The notes under the pieces were generated by a model, which saw only the letters and a program-made list of their open reading frames with translations, ran no database searches and was not told the DNA's origin. 52,705 nucleotides of DNA from Salinivirgaceae bacterium (GTDB lineage Bacteria; Bacteroidota; Bacteroidia; Bacteroidales; SZUA-534): positions 1-52,705 of the forward strand of contig JAEINW010000012.1 of assembly GCA_016342715.1 (NCBI GenBank), in the 5' to 3' direction. The translations under genes and the position numbers were made by a program. Positions 44,041 to 52,672 of this stretch are shown piece by piece. Position 1 is the first letter of the stretch; each line of letters starts with the position of its first letter.

Positions 44041-44623
44041 TTCTGAGTTTCTCATAATCAGGGTTTTCTTTAATTTGTTCAATCAAATATCGTTTGCATT
44101 TCGATCGTTTATTTCTTGTATATTCTTCCGATGTAAAATTCATTTTTTTACTAATTTCTTCTGAGCTATATCCTTCTAATGTTAAGGATATTATTGTTTT
44201 ACATTCACTATCAAGCTTTTGAAATTCATGGTTAAATAATCGATGTTTTTGTTCTTGAATTTGTTTGGTAACAATTTCGTCAACGTCGTCTATTTCATCG
44301 TCCATGTCAATTCCATCTTTCAATCGACCGTACCAATCACGCTCTTCCTTGTGAATTACTCTCTTAGCAATGGATATTATATAAGTTTCCAATGTACAGC
44401 TTAGGCTTAAATTTCCTTCGAGCGCTTGTCTGTAAAAGATTTCAAATGCATCTTGAACCGCTTCTTTTGCAACGTTTTGCGAGATGTTTGTTCCAAAAGC
44501 GTATCGTTCAATATGTGTATAAACCTTTTTGTAAACTTTTTTTAATATTTTTTCATTGCCGTTGAGTATTTCCTTAATTTGTTTTTCTCCCGGGATATTA
44601 CTCATCTCATTAATTGATTCCAA
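43979..44623 (-). CDS. RNA polymerase sigma factor, ECF/sigma-70 family
   Basis: A 214-residue sigma factor with region 2 (AVQDAFEIFYRQALEGNLSL, TLETYIISIAKRVIHKEERD) and region 4 (FQKLDSECKTIISLTLEGYS, SEEISKKMNFTSEEYTRNKR as the helix-turn-helix). The region 2-4 linker is acidic (DGIDMDDEIDDVDEIV). It overlaps the downstream anti-sigma-like gene by about 62 nt. Its likely targets include its own unit and perhaps the CHAT or GG-peptide promoters; this is inference. The first of two in-frame ATGs is used here; a start six codons later is possible. Confidence 0.85.
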   Translation of the reverse strand: MESINEMSNIPGEKQIKEILNGNEKILKKVYKKVYTHIERYAFGTNISQNVAKEAVQDAFEIFYRQALEGNLSLSCTLETYIISIAKRVIHKEERDWYGRLKDGIDMDDEIDDVDEIVTKQIQEQKHRLFNHEFQKLDSECKTIISLTLEGYSSEEISKKMNFTSEEYTRNKRSKCKRYLIEQIKENPDYEKLRNANTENFELPVWENEQAGEY

Positions 44624-44773
44624 TTGACACTAAAACGTAATCACTTATTTTTTTTACTTTGTTAATTTGAATTAAAATGCACCATACAACTATTTGTTAA
44701 TTAAGACAATATGGCGAGGTATTTTTTTTGAAATTTTTTGCACACATAAAAAATTATGTTAAGTAAAATGACT

Positions 44774-45445
44774 TTACCACTGTATTGGGTTTATATTTTT
44801 TTCTATTAAATATTCGTTTGTTTTACTAAAATGATGATTCCCAAAAAAACCGCGTGAAGCCGACAATGGCGATGGGTGAACTGATTTAAGTACTAAATTC
44901 TCAGAATGATTAATTAATTCAGCTTTTTTTTGTGCAAATGCTCCCCATAATAAGTAAACAATGTTTTTCTTTTTAGTGGCAAGAGTTCTAATTACCTCAT
45001 GTGTAAATTCTTCCCATCCTTTTTTCTGATGTGAACCTGCTTCATGTGCTTGAACAGTTAAGGTCGCATTTATCATAAATACACCTTGCTCTGCCCATCG
45101 AGTTAAATTGCCAGTTTCAGGAATGGCTAATCCTAAATCGTTATTTATTTCTTTAAAAATATTTCGTAACGATGGTGGAAATTTAACTCCATCCTGAACT
45201 GAAAAACACAAACCATGTGCTTGATCGGGTCCATGGTATGGGTCTTGGCCAATTATAACCACTTTAACCTTATCAAAAGGACAAAGATTAAAAGCATTAA
45301 ATATTAACTTAGCTGGTGGATAAATAATGTTAGTTTGGTATTGTGTTTTTACAAAATTACTTAACGATTTAAAATAGGGTTTTTCAAATTCGTTTTGAAG
45401 TTGCTCATTCCACGATTTTTCTATTTGGACATTCATAGTTGGCAA
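44774..45445 (-). CDS. ung: Uracil-DNA glycosylase
   Basis: A 223-residue family 1 UDG with the water-activating motif VVIIGQDPYHGPDQAHGLCF and the minor-groove loop HPSPLSASRGFFGNHHF, plus GVFMINATLTV in the middle. It removes uracil from DNA at the start of base-excision repair. Length is standard. It stands alone between the sigma factor and the S41 gene, with simple-repeat DNA upstream (45474-45525). Confidence 0.97.
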   Translation of the reverse strand: MPTMNVQIEKSWNEQLQNEFEKPYFKSLSNFVKTQYQTNIIYPPAKLIFNAFNLCPFDKVKVVIIGQDPYHGPDQAHGLCFSVQDGVKFPPSLRNIFKEINNDLGLAIPETGNLTRWAEQGVFMINATLTVQAHEAGSHQKKGWEEFTHEVIRTLATKKKNIVYLLWGAFAQKKAELINHSENLVLKSVHPSPLSASRGFFGNHHFSKTNEYLIEKNINPIQW

Positions 45446-45550
45446 TAATTTTTAGCGAAGATAATAATTAGCAATTAAGAATTAATAATGAAAAATTAAG
45501 GATTAGTAATGAACGATGAAAAATTATAGGCTGAGATTGAGTAATTATTT

Positions 45551-45558
45551 TATATTTG
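45551..45558 (+). promoter_or_regulatory. Candidate -7 box for the second S41 protease gene
   Basis: TATATTTG, 33 nt before the ATG at 45591; exact TAnnTTTG match. A correctly spaced -33 element is not clear. Confidence 0.45.
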
Positions 45559-45590
45559 CTGAAATATATTATTGTAAATAACCTATTACC

Positions 45591-47129
45591 ATGAAAAGAA
45601 TACTGTTAAATATTATTGCGATTTGTTTTGTGTCAAATGTTTTTTCACAGGCACTAAACACGTATGAGCAAGATTTTAAAGAACTAACCAATATTGTTCA
45701 TTCAAGCTACCCATTAAATGATTCCATAAATAATTTGCTGCTAAAATGTGAGCCAGACTATTTGCAGAAACTTAAAAATTGTGAGGATAAGGATATGTTT
45801 TTAATAGTGGCTGAGCAATACTTAGCCAAGTTAAATGATGGACACACAAAAATTGATTGTTATCAGCCATTTACTAGAAAGGGGTATCATCAAATAAAAT
45901 TTAATTTTATTAACGATAGACTATATATATCAAATTATTCGAATTCGGTGCCCGATAATTATATTGGTAAAGAAGTAATTGAAATAAATGGAATAGATAT
46001 TAAAACAATTTTTCAAAAGGCTAAAGATTATATATCGGCCGATAATGATGTTTGTTCGAATAATTATTTAAGTTATCTACTTAGGCTACCCACTTTTCTC
46101 GACTTTTTGGGAATAGATACAAATTCAGAATTGGAACTTAAATTGAAGGATGAAACAGTTCTAATCTGGTTTAGAGATACAGAGAAAAAGGAAGCCTATG
46201 TAAAATATAATGATGAAAGCTATCCAATAGACAATCAAAACCTGACTTATTATAAAGCAAAGGAAAATGAATTAACAGGATGGTCTAATAAGCTTTTTGA
46301 ATATAAAATACTTGAAGAATCGAATACTTGTTATTTCAATTTCAGAGAATGTCTTGATATTCAGTGGTTAAATACTAGCAAAGGAGCATTTAAGCCATTC
46401 CCTAATTGGTTGGTGAAAATATTTTGGTGGTTTAGAGGCGGTAACTTTAGTACGTTTTGTAAAAAAATGTTTAAAGCGATTGATAAAAATAATATTGAGA
46501 ATTTAATAATTGATTTGCGACCCAACAGAGGAGGTACTAGTATTCTGGGTTATCAATTGTTAGATTACTTAACTGATATTGAAAATTTAAAAGATTATAA
46601 TGAGCAATTAGTGCTCTCTGATTTATTGAAAAGTAACCATCCAGATTATTTTAATCAAGTGGTTCAAGAAGAACATTTAACCGTAGATTCATTACCTCAA
46701 ATAATTACATCGGACAATAGCAATGGAGTTAATGACTATTTAAGAGCTAAAGATTCACCTTATTATCAAGCAAAACCAACAAAAAAGTTTAAAGGTAAGG
46801 TGTATGTTATGGTAGGTGATAGAACATTTAGCAGTGCTGCTATGATTGCGGTGCTTTTTGCCGATAATAATTTGGCAACCATTGTTGGTAATCCAATGGG
46901 AATGGGTGCTTCCAGTTGTGGTGAGGTTCTTAGTTTTGCTTTAACAAATACAGCTGTAAAAGGAACACTTTCTTGCAAAAAATTCACTCGCCCCAATAAT
47001 GATCTTGGAAAAGAACTAAGTATAGATATCCCTCTAACAAATACGGAACGAAATAATTATGAAGGGGTGGATTATGAATTTGAAGAATTATTGAAGATTA
47101 TTAATAATGACAATAAAATTGTGAATTAG
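45591..47129 (+). CDS. Exported S41 family protease, paralogue of the 8.4-kb gene
   Basis: 512 residues with signal peptide (LLNIIAICFVSNVFSQ). It aligns end to end with the 8444-9976 product: LIIDLRPNRGGTSILGYQLL, VMVGDRTFSSAAMIAVLFAD and VGNPMGMGASSCGEVLSF against the same blocks there, and KLNDGHTKID early on. At DNA level a 35-nt stretch is identical (46548-46582 with 9401-9435). Unlike its paralogue it has no radical SAM gene upstream, but a GG-leader precursor-like gene follows 522 nt downstream. Probably periplasmic; possibly acts on an exported peptide. The divergence of the first half exceeds that of the last third. Confidence 0.85.
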   Translation: MKRILLNIIAICFVSNVFSQALNTYEQDFKELTNIVHSSYPLNDSINNLLLKCEPDYLQKLKNCEDKDMFLIVAEQYLAKLNDGHTKIDCYQPFTRKGYHQIKFNFINDRLYISNYSNSVPDNYIGKEVIEINGIDIKTIFQKAKDYISADNDVCSNNYLSYLLRLPTFLDFLGIDTNSELELKLKDETVLIWFRDTEKKEAYVKYNDESYPIDNQNLTYYKAKENELTGWSNKLFEYKILEESNTCYFNFRECLDIQWLNTSKGAFKPFPNWLVKIFWWFRGGNFSTFCKKMFKAIDKNNIENLIIDLRPNRGGTSILGYQLLDYLTDIENLKDYNEQLVLSDLLKSNHPDYFNQVVQEEHLTVDSLPQIITSDNSNGVNDYLRAKDSPYYQAKPTKKFKGKVYVMVGDRTFSSAAMIAVLFADNNLATIVGNPMGMGASSCGEVLSFALTNTAVKGTLSCKKFTRPNNDLGKELSIDIPLTNTERNNYEGVDYEFEELLKIINNDNKIVN

Positions 47130-47150
47130 ATAATTTTTATCATCCAAATT

Positions 47151-47183
47151 GTCCAAAACAACCTTTATTTTTAGTCTATACCT
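47151..47183. repeat. 33-nt direct repeat, left copy
   Basis: GTCCAAAACAACCTTTATTT and the next 13 nt recur exactly at 52673-52705, the very end of the window. The two copies bracket about 5.5 kb that holds the second RiPP-like locus. How far the right copy continues cannot be seen. Confidence 0.8.
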
Positions 47184-47199
47184 TCGGGTGAATTTTACA

Positions 47200-47232
47200 A
47201 GCCGTACCACGACTCAAAGTCGTTGGACGGCT
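47200..47232. repeat. 15-bp-stem hairpin with GTACCACGACT
   Basis: AGCCGTACCACGACT and AGTCGTTGGACGGCT pair at 13 of 15 positions around a CAA loop. No T-run follows. The left arm matches the 446-457 repeat near the window start, so it belongs to the same dispersed family. It lies 70 nt after the S41 stop. Confidence 0.7.
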
Positions 47233-47240
47233 AAACTCTC

Positions 47241-47480
47241 AACTTAACATAAATATATTTCCAAAGTAAAAATATTCATTATATAACCTTCTGTATTATT
47301 CATATTATTAGGCGTTTACGCCAAACCTGACAAAAGTCATGTTCTCAAAGCGATACGTTTTGCCCCTTTTTGCAATTAATATATAGAAGCACATAATTAT
47401 TATCGCTTTGCCATTGCTGTCATGTTCGGTGAACGATGTCAGAATGGTTTGCAGAAATGAATATTTAAATCTGTCATCGT
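47241..47480 (+). repeat. ~235-nt structured leader repeat, copy 1
   Basis: This stretch and 49328-49560 are homologous throughout, with a 53-nt identical core (47347-47399 and 49434-49486, containing CGATACGTTTTGCCCC). Both retain the palindrome TGACAAAAGTCA and a distal hairpin ACGATG ... CATCGT near the 3' end, while the loop sequences differ. Copy 1 ends 171 nt before the precursor gene, copy 2 252 nt before the S41 lipoprotein gene. It may be a conserved 5' leader, promoter block or small RNA. Confidence 0.75.
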
Positions 47481-47651
47481 CGAATGACATGACAGCATTT
47501 AAGAAACAAAAAACAATACAATGAATGAACTTAAAACCTTAGACATTGCCCACCATTTTTGCCGGTGCTTGCATATTGGGCAATACCGGTACTAATTGTT
47601 TTTAATTATTGTTGCTTATTGGTAGAGCAATAAATTTATTGTTTAAATTTA

Positions 47652-47849
47652 TTGTTTAGAATTATTAAAAAGCTAAGTTTAAACAAAGAGACTGTTGCAC
47701 ATTTAAACAAATTAGAACTTAAAAACATACATGGTGGTAAACCTCCAACTACTTATGACTGTTTGTCAGAAACACAACCAAGGCCTCAGAATCCTGCTCC
47801 AAATACAAGAGGAGTTGACTATACTTGTATGTGGGAGGCTTGCATGTAA
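47652..47849 (+). CDS. GG-leader RiPP precursor-like peptide without ATG start
   Basis: Coded from a TTG: FRIIKKLSLNKETVAHLNKL, ELKNIHGG, then core KPPTTYDCLSETQPRP, QNPAPNTRGVDYTCMWEACM. The leader K-K-L-x-L-N-K-E-T-V-A-x-L-x-x-x-x-L-x-x-I-x-GG is a textbook Bacteroidota double-glycine natural product precursor leader. The core (36 residues) has three Cys, three Thr, a Ser and six Pro. No ATG precedes the leader in frame: TTG at 47652 or a rare ATT at about 47661 must serve, or the gene is decaying. It ends 3 nt before the 47853 gene, so the two are coupled. No modifying enzyme is adjacent; the radical SAM enzyme is 40 kb away. Confidence 0.7.
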   Translation: MFRIIKKLSLNKETVAHLNKLELKNIHGGKPPTTYDCLSETQPRPQNPAPNTRGVDYTCMWEACM

Positions 47850-47852
47850 AAC

Positions 47853-49094
47853 ATGAGAAGGAATCTATTTTATATATTAGTTTTGGCCATGCTGTTTATC
47901 AGCATGGCTATCTGTAATTATTCTTGTGCTCAACAGATTAACTTAAGTGGTTACGTAATTAATCATAATAAAACACCTATTGCAGATGTTAATATCAAAG
48001 TTTTAGGGACTAATAAGGGTACAAAAACTAATATACAGGGTTATTTTTCTTTAAAAGATGTTGTAAACCCTTCGACTATACTATTTTCACATTTAAGTTA
48101 TGAAAACTATTATGGCAAATTAGTTAGTGATAAAGATAGCCAATATCATGTTGTTTTAAGACCAAAAACATATATGTTAGGTGAAATTAGTATACAAAAA
48201 AATGTAAAAAGAAGGTTAACCGATAAGTATGAATACATTTCTAGTTTCGAAATATTCGAAGATAAAATCATATATATAGGCTTGCAAAACAGAAGGTTGA
48301 ATCGAGCTAGTTTGGTTCTATTGGATTTTTCAGGCAAAGTAATAACAAAATTGCCAATTGAAGGTAAATCTGAATTATTCAAGGATTGTATAGGTAATGT
48401 ACATTTAGTTCAAAGTGATACCGCATACCAATTGTTTTATGATGGGATTAAAATTCATAAATTATACCCAGCTTCAAAAGAATTTTTTTATGAGAAACTG
48501 AATGACTGTATTACTACATCCAACAATCTATTTATTTATAAAAAATATTATAATAATAATCAGACCTTACTATATTATTCTGTGAATAGTGAAACGGGAA
48601 AGTATCATGATATGTGGATGGATGAATCGGCATTGGGTAAGTCTATTTTTAACCAAAAGAAGTATCTAAACGAATTTGAAGAAAGATTTTATAAAGAAAT
48701 ATTTGTAAAACCCATATACTGTCCAATGTTTAAGGCAAATGATGAAATTATAGTTTTTAATCATATTGATAATACTATTGATGTCTTTAATGAACATGGC
48801 ATTTTTATCGATAGCAGGAGGATTGTTTACCATGCGTCTAAAAAATGGGATAATCTAATTTTGCATGATGAAGGAACTGAAAGTTTCTATGCGGTATTCG
48901 ATAATGGTGGAATAAAAACATTAATAAAGATTAATGAAGAAAAAGGGACATTAACAGAAGAGAAGTATATGATAAATGGAAAACCTTTTCCAAAAAATCT
49001 CAAAATACACAATGGGGTAGCTCTTTTCATTTATAGAGATAAAGATAACCTAGGTTATTCTCGTTTATATTTTCAGAAATTAGCACATCAATAA
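47853..49094 (+). CDS. Carboxypeptidase-regulatory-like domain plus beta-propeller-like protein
   Basis: 413 residues, with a signal peptide (LFYILVLAMLFISMAICNYS, then CAQQ). A single CarboxypepD_reg-like domain (about 32-110: NLSGYVINHNKTPIADVNIK, GTNKGTKTNIQGYFSLKDV) is followed by about 290 residues of repeated beta-strand units with W/Y/F-rich ends, such as IIYIGLQNRRLNRASLVLLD, LLYYSVNSETGKYHDMWM and AVFDNGGIKTLIKINEEKG, consistent with a six-bladed propeller. A cysteine at 24 (NYSCAQQ) could be a lipobox, though LSC-like spacing is poor. It is probably an outer-membrane or periplasmic partner of the small precursor it follows. Confidence 0.7.
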   Translation: MRRNLFYILVLAMLFISMAICNYSCAQQINLSGYVINHNKTPIADVNIKVLGTNKGTKTNIQGYFSLKDVVNPSTILFSHLSYENYYGKLVSDKDSQYHVVLRPKTYMLGEISIQKNVKRRLTDKYEYISSFEIFEDKIIYIGLQNRRLNRASLVLLDFSGKVITKLPIEGKSELFKDCIGNVHLVQSDTAYQLFYDGIKIHKLYPASKEFFYEKLNDCITTSNNLFIYKKYYNNNQTLLYYSVNSETGKYHDMWMDESALGKSIFNQKKYLNEFEERFYKEIFVKPIYCPMFKANDEIIVFNHIDNTIDVFNEHGIFIDSRRIVYHASKKWDNLILHDEGTESFYAVFDNGGIKTLIKINEEKGTLTEEKYMINGKPFPKNLKIHNGVALFIYRDKDNLGYSRLYFQKLAHQ

Positions 49095-49161
49095 ATGTTA
49101 TAAGTGAGAGCTATGGTTTATTTGGAGGTATAGGAGGTGAAATTCTAATGTCATATTATAG

Positions 49162-49241
49162 AGATGCTTAGCGATTTCTCTTTTTACTAGAAATCAGACT
49201 ATTAGTTTTACACTTTTCATAATTATAATCGCTTAGCATCT
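49162..49241. repeat. Inverted repeat AGATGCTTAGCGAT / ATCGCTTAGCATCT
   Basis: Left arm 49162-49175, right arm 49228-49241, pairing at 13 of 14 positions with a ~52-nt loop. It lies in the 718-bp gap 49095-49812, which also holds leader copy 2 and the 8-bp perfect hairpin CTGATTTA/TAAATCAG at 49595-49617. Confidence 0.7.
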
Positions 49242-49327
49242 TGTAACTCAATGGTAGTTTAATTTTTATAAATTAGTGCGCAAGAGAAACCAATTTATTT
49301 TGTTCATTTCTTAATAAACGAGCCCTT

Positions 49328-49560
49328 AACTTAACATAATTATATTTCCAAAGTAAAAATATTCATCATTCAACTCCCCGTATAGCTCATATTATTAGGT
49401 TTTTAAATTATACATGACAAAAGTCATATTCTTAAAGCGATACGTTTTGCCCCTTTTTGCAATTAATATATAGAAGCACATAATTACTATCGCTTTACCA
49501 TTGCTGCGGTGAACGATGTCAGAATGGTTTGTTGAGAGGAATGCATAAACAGGTCATCGT
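49328..49560 (+). repeat. ~235-nt structured leader repeat, copy 2
   Basis: Homologous to 47241-47480; see that entry. Outside the core it differs by substitutions and a few short indels. Confidence 0.75.
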
Positions 49561-49812
49561 TTAAAGGCTGCAGGCAGTGATTTCGCAGAAAAGTCTGATT
49601 TATACGGATTAAATCAGCGAACGGCTTTAGCCCGCAGCAAAGTTAAAATCACTGTCATCAGCGTTCTATTTTTTTTAACTTTCAAATTGTAAGTTTTTTT
49701 AGATAGAACTAAGCCTTTTTAGACAGCTTCTTTTAATGAGATTATATTTTTTGTTAGATGTAATTTGAATAAAGTGTTAAATTTAAAACGGAATTGCATT
49801 AATTGAATTGTT

Positions 49813-51543
49813 ATGAAAAAAAGTTTGTTAAATTATACTAATTGGCTTATAATTCTTTTGTTATTTTCTTGTTCAGGTCATGATAGTTTTGAGTATTTTA
49901 ATATTCACGACAACCGTAATAGCACGGATATGTTCCCGGTTCAGTTTGATGCAAATTCCCGTCTGTATTATTTATGTAAAATTTGGGGCTTAAATAAATA
50001 TCACACAACTAATAATATAAGTAAAGTAGATATAGATGGGTTTTTACTTAATGAAATGCCAAAAGTAATTGATTCTTGTTCGTTTCATGATTTTAATAAA
50101 ATTTTGGAGCGCTTTATTAATATTACAACCGATTTACCAGAACAGATTAATCTTAGTGATTTAAATGAATGTGATTCAATTAGATATTACTGGATATATA
50201 ATAAACAGTTTATTGATTCATTAAACAGTATTAAGTTAGCTTATATTGTTAACCTAAAAGCCTCGGACAAATGCATGTATGTTAAAAAGAAAAGGTTAGG
50301 CACTGTGAAATTTACAAATGAGCAGAAATACGAAAATGTTAAGTTCCCGAATGAAACATATCAATTGTTGGCATTATTCAGGTATTGGAATGCAATTGAA
50401 TACTTTTATCCTTATAAGTATAATTTACGAACTGATTGGAATTTGATTTTGAAACAACAAATAGTTGAGTTTAGAAATTGCAGAAGTGAACAAGATTATC
50501 ATGAAAAAGTTAAGAGATTAGTTTGTTTTATTGATGATTCACATTCATACGCAAAATCGAAGTTAATAACACAAACATTCGGAAAAAATATGTCAAATGC
50601 AGATATTTTTTTCTGTGATTCGGGTTGGATTAAGATAGATGATTTTACCTTGAATTACAAGCAAAATTCCGAGTTAAAAGCTGGAGATATTATACTTGAA
50701 ATTGAAAATCAGCCTATTGCAAAAATAGTGGATAGTCTTGGTTGTTTTATATCTGCCTCAAATCGGAAATCATGGTATCGTGATGTTTCTGATTTTTTGT
50801 TACGATCAGATAAAAGTACTCTAAACCTAAAAATTATTCGACGCCATCAAATAATAAACATTGTTGAACCATTGATTCATATTGAAAAATTAAAAGAAAA
50901 ATATCTGCATGAAAAGAGACATTTTGCTCGTTTAAATAACGCAAAAATGCCTGCCGATGGCATTGGATATTTGGATGTTGAAAAGTTGTATGATGGAAAT
51001 ATCGACATGGCATTGGATTCATTAAGAAAATCAACAAAGGGAATAATTTTTGATTTAAGGTGTTACCCTCATGAACAAGTTGGGAAAAAATTAATTCAAA
51101 AATTGATAAACAATGATATTGCTTTCGCAAGACTATATTTTCCGGATATGTGTAGCCCTGGAAAATTTTTATTAAAAAAGGAGTTGGAAACTATAACAGC
51201 AAAAGGCGAATCCTATGATAATCCAATTGTAGTTTTAGTTGATGAAAATACACAGAGTAAATCAGAATTTTTGGCCATGGCATTTAGGTCATTGTCAAAT
51301 GTTGTATTAATGGGTAGCCAAACAGCTGGAGCTGATGGAAATATTACAACATTGTATTTACCAGGAAATATAAAGACCGTTTTTTCAGGTGTAGGTGTTT
51401 TGTATCCAAATAATGAGCAAACACAACGTATTGGTATAGTACCTGATATTATAGTTGACAGAACTTATTATGGAATCCTAGCAGGTAAGGATGAAGTACT
51501 TGAGAAAGCCATAAATTACTTAAAAACAGTATCGGAACAATAA
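49813..51543 (+). CDS. S41 family peptidase, lipoprotein
   Basis: 576 residues. The signal ends in the lipobox LLFSC at about residues 17-21, so it should be a lipoprotein. An N-terminal helical region (LFRYWNAIEYFYPYKYNLRT near 185-205) precedes a PDZ-like domain (LKAGDIILEIENQPIAKIVD near 290) and the S41 core: GIIFDLRCYPHEQVGKKLIQ, VLVDENTQSKSEFLAMAF with the catalytic Ser near 480, and MGSQTAGADGNITTLYLPG plus RIGIVPDIIVD. It is distinct from the two 510-residue S41 paralogues. It lies downstream of leader copy 2 and is likely cotranscribed with the 71-residue membrane protein 12 nt on. Confidence 0.85.
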   Translation: MKKSLLNYTNWLIILLLFSCSGHDSFEYFNIHDNRNSTDMFPVQFDANSRLYYLCKIWGLNKYHTTNNISKVDIDGFLLNEMPKVIDSCSFHDFNKILERFINITTDLPEQINLSDLNECDSIRYYWIYNKQFIDSLNSIKLAYIVNLKASDKCMYVKKKRLGTVKFTNEQKYENVKFPNETYQLLALFRYWNAIEYFYPYKYNLRTDWNLILKQQIVEFRNCRSEQDYHEKVKRLVCFIDDSHSYAKSKLITQTFGKNMSNADIFFCDSGWIKIDDFTLNYKQNSELKAGDIILEIENQPIAKIVDSLGCFISASNRKSWYRDVSDFLLRSDKSTLNLKIIRRHQIINIVEPLIHIEKLKEKYLHEKRHFARLNNAKMPADGIGYLDVEKLYDGNIDMALDSLRKSTKGIIFDLRCYPHEQVGKKLIQKLINNDIAFARLYFPDMCSPGKFLLKKELETITAKGESYDNPIVVLVDENTQSKSEFLAMAFRSLSNVVLMGSQTAGADGNITTLYLPGNIKTVFSGVGVLYPNNEQTQRIGIVPDIIVDRTYYGILAGKDEVLEKAINYLKTVSEQ

Positions 51544-51554
51544 AAACAAATGAA

Positions 51555-51770
51555 ATGAAAAATTTTGTAAAAAGAAGTATTATACTATTTGTAGGATATA
51601 CATTTGGTTTTGCGGTATTAGCAAGTTTAGATTATGAAATGGTAAACATATGGCAGCTTTTTGAAATAGAAAACTTGGCATTCATACTCATTAGTAGTTT
51701 AGTGTTAACATTAGTTACATTATTTTTTATTAAAATAGCGCTGTTAATTAAACATAAAATAGAAGCTTAA
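51555..51770 (+). CDS. Small two-helix membrane protein
   Basis: 71 residues with two hydrophobic stretches (SIILFVGYTFGFAVLASL and FILISSLVLTLVTLFFIKIA). Not recognised. It starts 12 nt after the S41 lipoprotein gene; AAACAAATGAA may supply the ribosome contact. Likely an inner-membrane accessory of the unit. Confidence 0.6.
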   Translation: MKNFVKRSIILFVGYTFGFAVLASLDYEMVNIWQLFEIENLAFILISSLVLTLVTLFFIKIALLIKHKIEA

Positions 51771-52142
51771 AAGTAGCTATAAACTTATCTGATTTGGCTG
51801 TATTTTAACTGACGTTTGTTTTTTTATTAAAAAATAAGACCAGTCTACAGTAAGCAGGTAATAAGGTCTTTTCTAGTTGTTTGTAATATGCTACTGAGCT
51901 AAACTTTTAAAAAATAAGGTTATATTTGGGATCTTTAAAATCTTATTTTCAGTAGAGAACCTTAGTATGTGAGATTAAAGAAAGCATGAATAACTTTATT
52001 AGTTTATTAAATAATGGTTTAGCAGAAGGTTTTTACTAACATAAGGAATAAAATAACAATCACTTATAAATTAGAAAAGAGCCATTTTTATTAACGAGTA
52101 TTTTGCAACTTATAAAAGTATAATTTTAAAAACAGAAATAAT
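51771..52142. other. 372-bp gap without recognised gene
   Basis: AT-rich. Holds one copy of the CAGTCTACAGTAAGCAGG-type repeat (near 51843), related to the 11.9-kb tandem array. Nothing else supported. Confidence 0.5.
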
Positions 52143-52394
52143 ATGAAAGGAAAACTTCAAATCATCATAATCCTAATAAATACTATTGGATTATTTATTT
52201 TACTTTATTTTGTGATTCATCAAAAATCGCAAATCAAGAATCTTAACCTCATTATTGAGAAAAATAAAATTGAAAATCAATTGCATGAATTAACCAAAAT
52301 TCAAATTGACCAATTAGGTGAAGAGTTAAAAGTGGAAAAAGCTTTAAGAGAAATGGATAAAATTTATGAGGATAATATAAAGGACTCTATTTAG
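52143..52394 (+). CDS. Small membrane-anchored coiled-coil protein
   Basis: 83 residues: an N-terminal helix (LQIIIILINTIGLFILLYFVI, about 5-25) and a charged helical rest with heptad-like Leu/Ile spacing (KNLNLIIEKNKIENQLHELT, EELKVEKALREMDKIYEDNI). Not recognised; intact start and stop. It could be a minor membrane partner of the preceding genes. Confidence 0.55.
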   Translation: MKGKLQIIIILINTIGLFILLYFVIHQKSQIKNLNLIIEKNKIENQLHELTKIQIDQLGEELKVEKALREMDKIYEDNIKDSI

Positions 52395-52442
52395 CTTGTT
52401 CTTTCTAAAATTTTCTATTACGCAGACATATAAAAAATTTAG

Positions 52443-52544
52443 GCGGATATAGAGAATACTTATATAGCCAAATGGAAAGGGCAAGAAGACTACATTAGCG
52501 TTGAGGATTGGCAAAAACTACAAGCAAAAAAGGTGGAGGATTAA
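52443..52544 (+). pseudogene. 33-codon coding remnant
   Basis: After a TAG at 52440-52442 the frame codes for ADIENTYIAKWKGQEDYISV and EDWQKLQAKKVED before TAA. It reads like the end of a real protein, but no start is available and the family is not recognised. Confidence 0.35.
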
Positions 52545-52672
52545 ACCTTTGTGTAACTCTGGGCTTCTTTGAGAAACTCGGTGTAACAATTCATCGAAGA
52601 TTATGCTAAAAGTAAAAATATTGAATATAATCCCAATGCTAATATTAAATTGGAAAAGTTTTAATAGTTTAT

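Noticed and set aside
47521-47595. 24-codon ORF (MNELKTLDIAHHFCRCLHIG...) before the 47652 precursor
   Set aside because: No leader motif, and it covers an ATTGCCCA/TGGGCAAT inverted repeat; no second copy supports coding.
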